Shown here in pieces: positions 16,256-23,845 of a stretch of DNA of 64,000 bases. Under the pieces are notes generated by a model. That model was not told the origin of the DNA. It saw nothing but the letters and a program-made list of their open reading frames with translations, and did no database searches. Position numbers and translations under genes: made by a program. The stretch spans positions 1 to 64,000 of the forward strand of contig CAYUJS010000005.1 of assembly GCA_964445105.1 (NCBI GenBank), read 5' to 3'. The stretch is from CAWBNS01 sp964445105. GTDB taxonomy: Bacteria > Chlamydiota > Chlamydiia > Chlamydiales > JAJFMA01. Each line of letters begins with the position of its first letter. Position 1 is the first letter of the stretch.

Positions 16256-17692
16256 ATGGAGCCCCCTTCATCAGCAAGTTCTAGCAGTACCAGTAGGATT
16301 ATTGGACCAGAGGAAAAACCTAGGTCATTGTCTGAGATAGAGCAAAAAGTGCGTGACCAGGCTGGAAAAATCTCGAGTCCCGCGCCTTCTGTACAGAAAA
16401 TTTCAGCGCAAGCTGCACCACAAGTAGGGAGTCGGCTCCGCAATTTCTTTGCCTCTATTTGGGGCAGCACGAAGGCAGAGCCCGCTCCGATAGCTGAGGC
16501 TAAACAGGCGGCTAGCTTGGCTCACTGGACGCAATCGAAAACGTTTACGGGTCGCGAGGATATATTTGACAGGATTTCGCCAACGGTAGCTCCTATGGAC
16601 GTTGAGATCCAAGGGGTCAAGACCCCGCGGGATCGGGCGTCAGCCTCTCTAGAGGAGTTAGCTGGTGTCGCTCTTGCGCCAGACTTGGGTCGGCTTGTGA
16701 GCCAGGAAATGGTATTTAAGCTGCTGCTACCGGTTCAAGAGCGGCTGGTGCTTGGCAATCCTGACTTGGAAGCCAGGATGGATCCTTCCCAAGCTCAGGT
16801 GACGTGGACGGTTTCTCGAGATCCCTTCAAAGATGGTGCTATCGTGGTTAAAGGGCAAATATCTTGCCCGCTTCACACCATTGATGGAGCCTCGGTTAAT
16901 GCTGGGCTTATTAAGCTGCAGATCTCTGTCGACACGTTGAATTGGACTGCTGAGGTTAAAGAAAGTTATCAAGATTTGGAGGCTAGTTTTGATTTTACCT
17001 CATTGACGGCTCCTACGCCGGAGGCCTTGACAGATCATGTATACCCGGGCACGCCTGGCCTATTGGACCTCAGATCAGGGGTTTTTGGAGACAAAAGCCT
17101 GTTCTGCCATCACGTCACCTACAGCGGCAGGGAGAACATCATGCATTTGGAAGCCGCTACTTCTGCCATCGAAACCATGCAAAAAGACGGGGTGGACGTG
17201 CATTTTTCGGCACAGCAGCTTAGGGACGCACCCCGATGGATAGCTCATACCGAGCTAGATTCGCCTGACGCACCCATCCGCAGCTCTGTGACAATCGATG
17301 GCGAAGTGGTGGATCTGAGCAACCGCGAGGAGGGCGTAAGCGCTAGGGCGCTGGTGGGCCGCATCTGGGACTTCACCCAGGACCTAGAGACGACCTATGC
17401 TATTTCTCGCATTTTGACCCAAGGACCCTTGAATGACATGTACGGAGGCATTTCCAAGGCCCTAGGACCTGAGGCTTTCATCGCTTTGCTGAGCGATACC
17501 AAACGCGTGCGCTGGACATTAGAAAAAGACGAACAAGAGCATATTATTCTTAAGGCATGGATGAGGTGTGATCTTCAAACCCCCATGAACGGCTCTGAGG
17601 CGAAGATGGGCGAGTATGAAGCGACCGCAGTATTCGATTGTACGGATTGGACGGCAGATCTAAAGATCCAGTTGATGGTCAAGCTTGGCTAG
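16256..17692 (+). CDS. Hypothetical protein with an internal two-copy repeat
   Basis: Unknown, 478 residues. ATG at 16256 has AGGAG five bases upstream; an in-frame ATG at 16202 would add an unlikely 18 residues. The first 95 residues are serine/proline/alanine rich and low-complexity, as in many type III secreted proteins. A globular part follows with two copies of one unit at about residues 181-234 and 417-471. Both read V-x-WT, a charged loop, a C-x-L-x-T strand, a Gly-Ser turn, and end WTAEVK or WTADLK. The helical stretches before each copy also correspond. No membrane segments are seen. A secreted virulence role is inference from the N-terminus and phylum only. Confidence 0.7.
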   Translation: MEPPSSASSSSTSRIIGPEEKPRSLSEIEQKVRDQAGKISSPAPSVQKISAQAAPQVGSRLRNFFASIWGSTKAEPAPIAEAKQAASLAHWTQSKTFTGREDIFDRISPTVAPMDVEIQGVKTPRDRASASLEELAGVALAPDLGRLVSQEMVFKLLLPVQERLVLGNPDLEARMDPSQAQVTWTVSRDPFKDGAIVVKGQISCPLHTIDGASVNAGLIKLQISVDTLNWTAEVKESYQDLEASFDFTSLTAPTPEALTDHVYPGTPGLLDLRSGVFGDKSLFCHHVTYSGRENIMHLEAATSAIETMQKDGVDVHFSAQQLRDAPRWIAHTELDSPDAPIRSSVTIDGEVVDLSNREEGVSARALVGRIWDFTQDLETTYAISRILTQGPLNDMYGGISKALGPEAFIALLSDTKRVRWTLEKDEQEHIILKAWMRCDLQTPMNGSEAKMGEYEATAVFDCTDWTADLKIQLMVKLG

Positions 17693-17694
17693 TC

Positions 17695-17748
17695 TCAATG
17701 GTCCGAGCTAAGGGTGCTGTCAGCCCTGATTGAGTCGGCTTCTTTTTT
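17695..17748 (+). terminator. Possible terminator after the repeat protein gene
   Basis: An outer stem TCAAT (17695-17699) / ATTGA (17729-17733) encloses an inner imperfect AGGG-GCT / AGCCCT hairpin. A run of six T follows at 17743-17748. The gap between stem and T-run is long, so this is only a candidate. Confidence 0.35.
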
Positions 17749-17852
17749 AGCGGTAGCTGCCGGCGACCGCCAAACTTTCTTTGATCTTAAAGTGCTCACG
17801 CTCTATACTCGCCTGGTGGATTCAATTTAATAAAGATATGCGGGGCATCTCG

Positions 17853-19997
17853 ATGGGCTACCTAGAGGATTTTCAAGAACAAATCGCCAAGAATGATTTT
17901 CAAAAATTCTTCCGCCTGTGGGAGGAATATTGCAATGGAGATACAGACCCTGTCGAGCTGATAAAAGTGTTGGAGCTCATAAAGGGCTCTGATGTGGCAG
18001 CGACATTCGGTAACTATGTAGAGACTGCTCTTCCCCTCTGGCAATCTGTGCAAGATGAAAATCTTTCTTACGAAATCCTGCGGCTGCTGATGGATCTTCA
18101 GACAACTGATAACACTTTGATGGCCGATACAGCCACCCAAGCGCTGCAGAGTAAATATGGCACTTTGCCTGAATTTGCTAACTACATGCGCTTAGTGGGC
18201 CTGCGGGCGCGCAAGTCTTTTCAAGGGGCAATCAGCCACTTCGAACTGCTCCTGCATATGCAAGAAGGCAATTTCGTGTTGCACACTAGTGGCTGGGGTA
18301 CCGGCGAGATCGTGCAAGTTTCGCCGGTGCGCGAAGAGGTAGGTATCGAATTTGAAAATGTCACTGGGCGCAAACAGCTCTCTTTTGCTAACGCATTCCG
18401 TACTCTGTTGCCATTGAAAAAAGACCATTTCCTCGTGCGTCGGTTTGCCTTTGCCGATGAGCTCGAGGCGGAAGCTAAAAAAGCGCCCGTAGATGTGATT
18501 AAGCTGCTACTGCGCGACATGGGGCCTAAATCTGCATCGGAGATCAAAGATGAGCTAGCCGATTTGGTAATCCCGGAAGCAGAGTGGACGCGCTGGTGGC
18601 AAGGCGCGCGCACGCGCGTAAAAAAAGATACGCAGATCGAGTCGCCTGAATCTTTAAAAGAAGCCTTTCGTTTACGCGTGGGTTCTATATCTCACGAAGA
18701 GTTATTCCACAAAGAGCTGAGCAAATCTGCAGATGTGGGCCAGGTGCTTGTGGCTACTTACAACTTTGTCCGCGACCTACCAGATATGTTGAAGAAGCAG
18801 GAAGTGAAAGATTCGCTCAGGCAGCGCCTTTTTGCGCTGCTGGAGGAACCTACTCTGACTCCTTCTCAGGCATTACAGGTGCATATTTTCCTGGAGAACC
18901 ACTTTGGCGAAAAAGTTGCGGGAAAAACTGTAGGTGAAGTGATCCTGGGGATGCCGCAAATCAAAGCGATCGTGAACGGCATGGAGATTATTGCCTTCAA
19001 AAAGCGCGCCTTGGTCGCCATTAGAGAGCACCGCGAGGATTGGGCGGATCTTTTCCTTAAGTTGTTGCTTTCCGTACAACCCAATCAGTTGCGCGACTAT
19101 ATTTTGAAGGAACTCGATGCCGAACCGACGCGTCCTTTGCTAGAAAAAGTGATTAAAGATCTATTGATCCACCCGGCGACCTATCCTGACGTTTTTGTCT
19201 GGTACTTCCAGAAGGTGATGGTTAGCGATTCTGTCCCTTTCAGCAACAAGCAAGGGCAGTGCGAATTTCTAGAAAATTTCTTGATCCTTTTTTCTATTAT
19301 CGAGGAGCAGCCCGCGCAGCGTGAGCTCCTCAAAAAAATGTATGCTCTGCTTTCAGGTAAGCGCTACCTAGTCGTACGCAATATCATCGAAGGCACTTCC
19401 CTAGAATTTATTAAAGAATTTTTACTGCTGGTGGCCAAGTGCTCAAGCCTGAGCGATCATGACAAGAAGATCATGAATTCATTAGCCGAAGTGGCACATC
19501 CTTTGCTGTCGCAGCATAATGAGCCGGTTGACGAAGAGGTCATATGGACCACTGAAGAGGGATATTTCAAAACTAAACAACGTATTCAGTATTTGGGCAC
19601 AGAAGAGATTGTGGATAACGCTCGCGAGATCGAAGCAGCTCGTGCTTTAGGCGACTTGCGTGAAAATTCGGAATACAAGTTTGCTCTGGAGCGGCGTCAG
19701 CGCCTTCAGACAGAGCTCGCCTCGTTATCTGAGCAGCTCAACCGCGCGCGCATCATCACCCCCGAAGATGTCCCTGCCCACGAAGTAGGTATCGGGGTGA
19801 AGGTAGAGCTGACCAATCGAGAAGGAAAAACGGTTTCCTACTCTATCTTAGGGCCTTGGGACACGAATCCGGCTCAGAATATTCTTTCCTTCCAATCGAA
19901 GCTTGCCGAGAGTATGATAGGAAAGAAAGAGGGTGACCCGATCAGTTTCCGCGGGGAAGATTTCACCATCACCAAGATCCGCAGTCATTTCGAATAA
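17853..19997 (+). CDS. greA: Chlamydial-type long transcription elongation factor GreA
   Basis: Rescues arrested RNA polymerase by stimulating transcript cleavage. Ordinary GreA has about 158 residues. Here the Gre coiled-coil and C-terminal domain are only the last 150 residues (from about residue 569), with GDLRENSEYKFALE (near 601) as the acidic tip that enters the polymerase channel. The preceding 560 residues are a large mostly helical domain without a name that I recognise, as in the roughly 715-residue chlamydial GreA. ATG at 17853 gives 714 residues; in-frame starts at 17781 and 17838 are less likely. It is followed nine bases later by rdgB, probably in one operon. Confidence 0.9.
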   Translation: MGYLEDFQEQIAKNDFQKFFRLWEEYCNGDTDPVELIKVLELIKGSDVAATFGNYVETALPLWQSVQDENLSYEILRLLMDLQTTDNTLMADTATQALQSKYGTLPEFANYMRLVGLRARKSFQGAISHFELLLHMQEGNFVLHTSGWGTGEIVQVSPVREEVGIEFENVTGRKQLSFANAFRTLLPLKKDHFLVRRFAFADELEAEAKKAPVDVIKLLLRDMGPKSASEIKDELADLVIPEAEWTRWWQGARTRVKKDTQIESPESLKEAFRLRVGSISHEELFHKELSKSADVGQVLVATYNFVRDLPDMLKKQEVKDSLRQRLFALLEEPTLTPSQALQVHIFLENHFGEKVAGKTVGEVILGMPQIKAIVNGMEIIAFKKRALVAIREHREDWADLFLKLLLSVQPNQLRDYILKELDAEPTRPLLEKVIKDLLIHPATYPDVFVWYFQKVMVSDSVPFSNKQGQCEFLENFLILFSIIEEQPAQRELLKKMYALLSGKRYLVVRNIIEGTSLEFIKEFLLLVAKCSSLSDHDKKIMNSLAEVAHPLLSQHNEPVDEEVIWTTEEGYFKTKQRIQYLGTEEIVDNAREIEAARALGDLRENSEYKFALERRQRLQTELASLSEQLNRARIITPEDVPAHEVGIGVKVELTNREGKTVSYSILGPWDTNPAQNILSFQSKLAESMIGKKEGDPISFRGEDFTITKIRSHFE

Positions 19998-20006
19998 GGT
20001 CTTTGA

Positions 20007-20603
20007 ATGCAATTAATTATTGCTAGCACGAACTGGCACAAGGTTCGGGAATTTCGTGAAATTCTGAAGTCGGTGCCTTGCTGGGACGTGCTGTCCTTGT
20101 TGGATTTTCCTGATTTTAAACTGGAAACTCCTGCTGGCAAGTCATTCGAGGAAAATGCCGTGCTCAAGGCTGAATCTGCGGCCAAGGCTTTGCAGCGCTG
20201 GGTTTTGGCCGATGATTCAGGGATTATCGTGCCATCTTTGCAAGGGGCTCCTGGGATCTGTTCTCGCTATTATGCTGGGGATGAGGCTAGTGAAGCTGAA
20301 AATCGCAAGAAGTTGTTGGAAGTCATGCGCGACAAGTCGGGCCCCGATCGCGCGGCGCATATGGAATGCTGCATCGCGATAGCCAGCCCAGAGGGCTTAC
20401 AAAAAGTGGTTACCGGCAGCTGCGAAGGCGAAATCGTTGAAGAGGAACGTGGGCGACATGGTTTTGGCTATGATCCACTTTTTCGTAAATACGATTACGA
20501 CAAAACGTTTGCTGAGCTAGACGAGTCGGTCAAGGTGCGTATCTCGGATCGCCGCAAAGCGTTTGAGAAGCTGGCGATCTACCTCGAGTCTGTCCAAAGA
20601 TAA
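20007..20603 (+). CDS. rdgB: Non-canonical purine NTP pyrophosphatase (RdgB/HAM1)
   Basis: Hydrolyses dITP, ITP and XTP to monophosphates, keeping deaminated purines out of DNA and RNA. The 198 residues show the family entry IIASTNWHKVREFREIL, then FEENAVLKAE, LADDSGI with the metal-binding aspartates, and GFGYDPLF near the C-terminus. The stop overlaps the start of the NYN nuclease gene by one base (TAATG), so the two are translated together. Confidence 0.94.
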   Translation: MQLIIASTNWHKVREFREILKSVPCWDVLSLLDFPDFKLETPAGKSFEENAVLKAESAAKALQRWVLADDSGIIVPSLQGAPGICSRYYAGDEASEAENRKKLLEVMRDKSGPDRAAHMECCIAIASPEGLQKVVTGSCEGEIVEEERGRHGFGYDPLFRKYDYDKTFAELDESVKVRISDRRKAFEKLAIYLESVQR

Positions 20604-21214
20604 TGCATTACTACATCGACGGTTATAATTTGCTGTTTCGTGTCCTCGATGTGGACGGGGAATTTCAGGCACAGCGTGAGGCGGTACTTCGAGATCTTGC
20701 CACCAGTGCGCAGCTGATTGACCTGAGCGCGACTATCGTGTTCGATGCTCACTATCAGCCTGGCGATGTTAGCCGGGGTCATTTCAAAAATCTCGAAGTG
20801 GTTTATACATCGGAAAAAGAATCTGCGGACGATTACATCCACAGGTCTGTCATGCGGATTAAGAACCCGCGTTTTGTAACAGTAGTTACTTCAGATAAGA
20901 AGCTTGCTTGGCTTTGCCGTAACCATGGCAGTAACATAGCGACAATTGCTGCATTTCTAAGTTGGCTCGATAAACGTTGCCACAATAAAAAAGCTCCGCG
21001 CTTAGCTAAAGAAACCAAAAAGCTTACCGAGGCGTTAGATCTTCCTGCCGTGCCTCCGAAGCCTGGCACGATAAGTTATTACGAAGCGATTTTTGAGGCA
21101 GAGATGAGTAAGGTTCTTGCCAATGCGCCCGATAAGTCCACGCTTCGCGCAGAAAAGAGGGACCAAAAAAAAGGAAGGGTAAAAACTCGTCTCACCCTTC
21201 CTAAATACCCATAA
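20603..21214 (+). CDS. NYN-domain ribonuclease-like protein (YacP family)
   Basis: A 203-residue predicted endoribonuclease. YYIDGYNLLF at the N-terminus holds the first conserved aspartate and asparagine. VFDAHYQPGD, KESADDYIHR and VVTSDKKLAWLC supply the later acidic and serine residues of the PIN-like YacP/Rae1 fold. The C-terminal 40 residues are basic (RAEKRDQKKGRVKTR) and could touch RNA or the ribosome. In Bacillus the YacP homologue Rae1 cuts mRNA on ribosomes; that activity is inferred here. The last 50 bases of the gene also form the terminator of the facing regulator gene. Confidence 0.82.
   Translation: MHYYIDGYNLLFRVLDVDGEFQAQREAVLRDLATSAQLIDLSATIVFDAHYQPGDVSRGHFKNLEVVYTSEKESADDYIHRSVMRIKNPRFVTVVTSDKKLAWLCRNHGSNIATIAAFLSWLDKRCHNKKAPRLAKETKKLTEALDLPAVPPKPGTISYYEAIFEAEMSKVLANAPDKSTLRAEKRDQKKGRVKTRLTLPKYP
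21164..21202 (-). terminator. Intrinsic terminator for the Euo-like gene, inside the NYN coding region
   Basis: On the minus strand AGGAAGGGT (21194-21202) pairs with ACCCTTCCT (21172-21180) through a 13-base loop, followed by a run of eight T (21164-21171). It lies 24 bases past the stop of the minus-strand regulator gene. The plus strand lacks a T-run here, so it is a one-directional terminator encoded within the C-terminal codons of the convergent NYN gene. Confidence 0.85.
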
Positions 21215-21225
21215 GTAGCAGGTAG

Positions 21226-21666
21226 CTAACAAACTTTAAGCTTCTTGCCTTTGCCTTCGAGATGCTTGTCTTGGTAATCTTTCACATCTTTTACGTGGAT
21301 GACCCAGGCAGCGCCACGGCGAGAAGCATTTAGCTTGCCAGCGCGTGTTGCGTAATAGATTTTCTGAGGGGGGACCCCAAGCATCGAAGCCACTTGATTG
21401 ACCGAAAAATATCCCTTGTGATTGTCAAACAGAAGCTCGCCGTCAAAAGTCGATTTCGCTCTGGAATATTTGTTTTTCCGATATTCGTTTAGGTCGTTAA
21501 TGTGAATCGTCCAGCGGGTGGCTGCTTTTGTTGCTCTCAATTTGTTTAATTTAATCGCAACGTAGATAGCCTGACGGGTTACATTATTAAGTTTAGCAGC
21601 TTCAGTAATCGTAAGCTGCTCTTTGTTTTTAAGGAACTTGATGCCCTTTGTTTTTTTAGAAGTCAT
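21226..21666 (-). CDS. euo: Tandem helix-turn-helix regulator, probably Euo-like
   Basis: A 146-residue DNA-binding protein with two excisionase/MerR-type (HTH_17) helix-turn-helix units. Copy one is LTITEAAKLNNVTRQAIYVA with IKLNKLRA (residues about 18-60) and copy two is FSVNQVASMLGVPPQKIYYA with TRAGKLNA (about 86-125). Each ends in a W-x-I-H-hydrophobic wing. In Chlamydia, Euo represses late developmental genes and lies close to gltX and tsp; the same neighbours here support the assignment. Chlamydia Euo is longer (about 183 residues), so the symbol is tentative. A GGAGGAATT ribosome site lies just before ATG and also belongs to the overlapping upstream small ORF. It is basic throughout. 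Confidence 0.6.
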   Translation of the reverse strand: MTSKKTKGIKFLKNKEQLTITEAAKLNNVTRQAIYVAIKLNKLRATKAATRWTIHINDLNEYRKNKYSRAKSTFDGELLFDNHKGYFSVNQVASMLGVPPQKIYYATRAGKLNASRRGAAWVIHVKDVKDYQDKHLEGKGKKLKVC

Positions 21667-21908
21667 AATTCCTCCATTATGATTTTAAAATTAATAACCA
21701 AAGGTTCCAAATGCTCATCATTTAAAACTTTAGCGCATAACAAAGCATCTATTGTACGGATTTTTGGTTTATATGCAAGCTTTTTTTCTAAAAAATTTGC
21801 GTATCTTCGTAAATCTCTCAAAGTTTGTGGAAAACGAGCCTGATAGGTACAATCCGGGATAATCTTGATAGATTGTGGAGAGGCTTTTATGCACAGGCGT
21901 ATGTTCAT
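21663..21908 (-). CDS. Possible small ORF coupled to the Euo-like gene
   Basis: An 81-codon frame whose stop overlaps the Euo-like start by ATGA (21663-21666). The last 55 residues look like real protein: charged and helical, with LRDLRRYANFLEKKL, YKPKIRTIDALL and LEPLVINFKIIMEEL. The ATG at 21908 lies antisense within the first codons of tsp and lacks a clear ribosome site, so the true start may be a later non-ATG codon near 21860. It might be a leader peptide, a separate small partner, or an N-terminal part of the regulator split off by the overlap. Confidence 0.35.
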   Translation of the reverse strand: MNIRLCIKASPQSIKIIPDCTYQARFPQTLRDLRRYANFLEKKLAYKPKIRTIDALLCAKVLNDEHLEPLVINFKIIMEEL

Positions 21909-23829
21909 CTTTTTAGCGGCGATTTTCCTGCCTCTAATTGCCCATGCACAGCTTCCAGAGCTCGATCCTCCAAAAGTACAGACCAAAGTGCAGGAGATGC
22001 TTAAAACCCACGCGGTGCATAAAGAACTCACACCAACGCTCATGCGCCGTATCCTCACGGGGTATGTGGACCAGCTGGATCCCTCTAAAACTTACCTCAT
22101 TAAGACCGATATCGTGCGCTGGATTGCTCCAGACGATACTTTGGTACAAAAAACCTTGGATAGTTACAAAAAAGGGGATTTTTCGGCATTTGAAGCGATC
22201 AGCTCCAAAATGCAAGAGGCAGTGCTTAGACGGAGAGAGCTCGAAAAGACCATAGACAGCAAAACCTTGCCAATCAAAGTAGACCCCAAAGAATTCAAAG
22301 ATTTGGAATGGGTGGAAAATTCTGAGCAGCTAGTTGATCGCCTAAAAAAACTGCGCACACTGCAGCGTGAAGTGGTGGAGAAGCTCACGCCAGAGCTCAA
22401 GGAAAAAGCGTTTGAGCGGATCGCTAAGAACCAGAACAAGCAAGAAGATAAGCTTCTGGACAAAGACCCCATTAGAATGAAGCGCCTTATTTACTCTAAT
22501 TTTTTGAAGGCCTTTGCCTCCTCATTGGATGCTCATTCGGTCTATTTTACCCCTGATGAAGCGCTGGCGTTCCTCATGGCGGTGCAGCAGCGCATGTTTG
22601 GTATCGGCGCACAGCTACGCGATGACATCAATGGCTTTACGGTGATTAAGATCATCGAAGGCGGACCAGCAGGGCGCAACGGCCAGCTGAAGGCTAAGGA
22701 TCGCATCATCGCTGTCAACGGTGAGCCGGTAGTAGGCATGGACATCCAAGACGCTGTAGATTTGATACGAGGCAAAGAAGGTACCACCGTGCAACTTAAA
22801 GTTGTACGCGAGATAGAGGTCGCTGAGGATAGGCCTAAGAAACAGCAGGTCCTTGACCTAGTCGTTCCGCGCGGCGAAGTAGTCTTGAAGGACACACGCT
22901 ACGAAAGCAACGTGGAACCCTATGGCAATGGGGTGATTGCCTATTTGCGCCTGCACACTTTTTACCAAGATCCCGAATTTTCCTCCGCCTCTGACCTAAC
23001 GAAAGAGTTGAACAAATTAAAGGCCAAGTACCAGATCAAGGGCGTGGTGCTTGATTTACGCTCCAACACTGGCGGCCTTTTGGCCCAAGCTGTTGATGTG
23101 GCTGGTCTATTCATCACCAAAGGGGTAGTTGTCTCTATCAAAGACGAGCATGGGCGCGTGCAGCATCTGCGCGATCTAGATGGAAAGACCATCTGGGATG
23201 GCCCTCTGATCGTATTGACGAACAAGGGCAGTGCCTCAGCCTCAGAGATTGTGGCGCAATCTCTACAGGATTATGGCCGCGCGATCGTGGTGGGCGACCC
23301 TCACACATATGGCAAGGGCTCTTTTCAGACCTTCACGCTCAATGCCACTTCAGAAGGCGATGTCAACAAGGAAGGCGAATACACGGTCACGCGTGGGCGT
23401 TACTACACCGTTTCAGGCAAGACGCCACAGCTTAAAGGCGTCAAGGCTGACATTGTCGTACCAGGCGCTTTGTCGCGGTTAGACATTGGCGAAGACCAGC
23501 TCAAGTACCCCTTGGACCAGGATTCTATCCCGCCAAATTTTGACGACCAGCTCGCAGATGTATCTATCTTGCAGCGAGAAAATGTGCGCAAACTGTATAA
23601 ATTTGATCTCCAGCCTAAGTTGGATATCTACGCCAAATACATAGACCAGCTACATAAAAATTCGGAGCTGCGAATCGCCCAAAATAAGAGCTACCAAGCG
23701 TTCTTGAAGGAGCTAGACAAAAAGGATAAAGAGATCGAAGAAGAATCTTTTGAATCGTTTGGACAGAATGACCTGCAATTAATCGAGACTTATAATATTA
23801 TGAAAGACCTCGTTTACCTCATGCAATAA
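21889..23829 (+). CDS. tsp: Tail-specific protease (C-terminal processing peptidase)
   Basis: A periplasmic serine protease of the CtpA/Prc S41 family. ATG at 21889 with GGAGAGG five bases upstream is preferred to the TTG at 21865, and it gives a clean signal peptide (MHRRMFIFLAAIFLPLIAHA). The 646 residues contain an N-terminal helical domain, a PDZ domain (about 235-330; GFTVIKIIEGGPAGRNGQLK) and the catalytic domain. The dyad serine lies in NKGSASASEIVA (near 448) and the lysine in TYGKGSFQ (near 475). In Chlamydia trachomatis the homologue is CT441. gltX follows after 16 bases; in Chlamydia the omc genes lie between these two. Confidence 0.93.
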   Translation: MHRRMFIFLAAIFLPLIAHAQLPELDPPKVQTKVQEMLKTHAVHKELTPTLMRRILTGYVDQLDPSKTYLIKTDIVRWIAPDDTLVQKTLDSYKKGDFSAFEAISSKMQEAVLRRRELEKTIDSKTLPIKVDPKEFKDLEWVENSEQLVDRLKKLRTLQREVVEKLTPELKEKAFERIAKNQNKQEDKLLDKDPIRMKRLIYSNFLKAFASSLDAHSVYFTPDEALAFLMAVQQRMFGIGAQLRDDINGFTVIKIIEGGPAGRNGQLKAKDRIIAVNGEPVVGMDIQDAVDLIRGKEGTTVQLKVVREIEVAEDRPKKQQVLDLVVPRGEVVLKDTRYESNVEPYGNGVIAYLRLHTFYQDPEFSSASDLTKELNKLKAKYQIKGVVLDLRSNTGGLLAQAVDVAGLFITKGVVVSIKDEHGRVQHLRDLDGKTIWDGPLIVLTNKGSASASEIVAQSLQDYGRAIVVGDPHTYGKGSFQTFTLNATSEGDVNKEGEYTVTRGRYYTVSGKTPQLKGVKADIVVPGALSRLDIGEDQLKYPLDQDSIPPNFDDQLADVSILQRENVRKLYKFDLQPKLDIYAKYIDQLHKNSELRIAQNKSYQAFLKELDKKDKEIEEESFESFGQNDLQLIETYNIMKDLVYLMQ

Positions 23830-23845
23830 TCAGGACTGAAAACAC

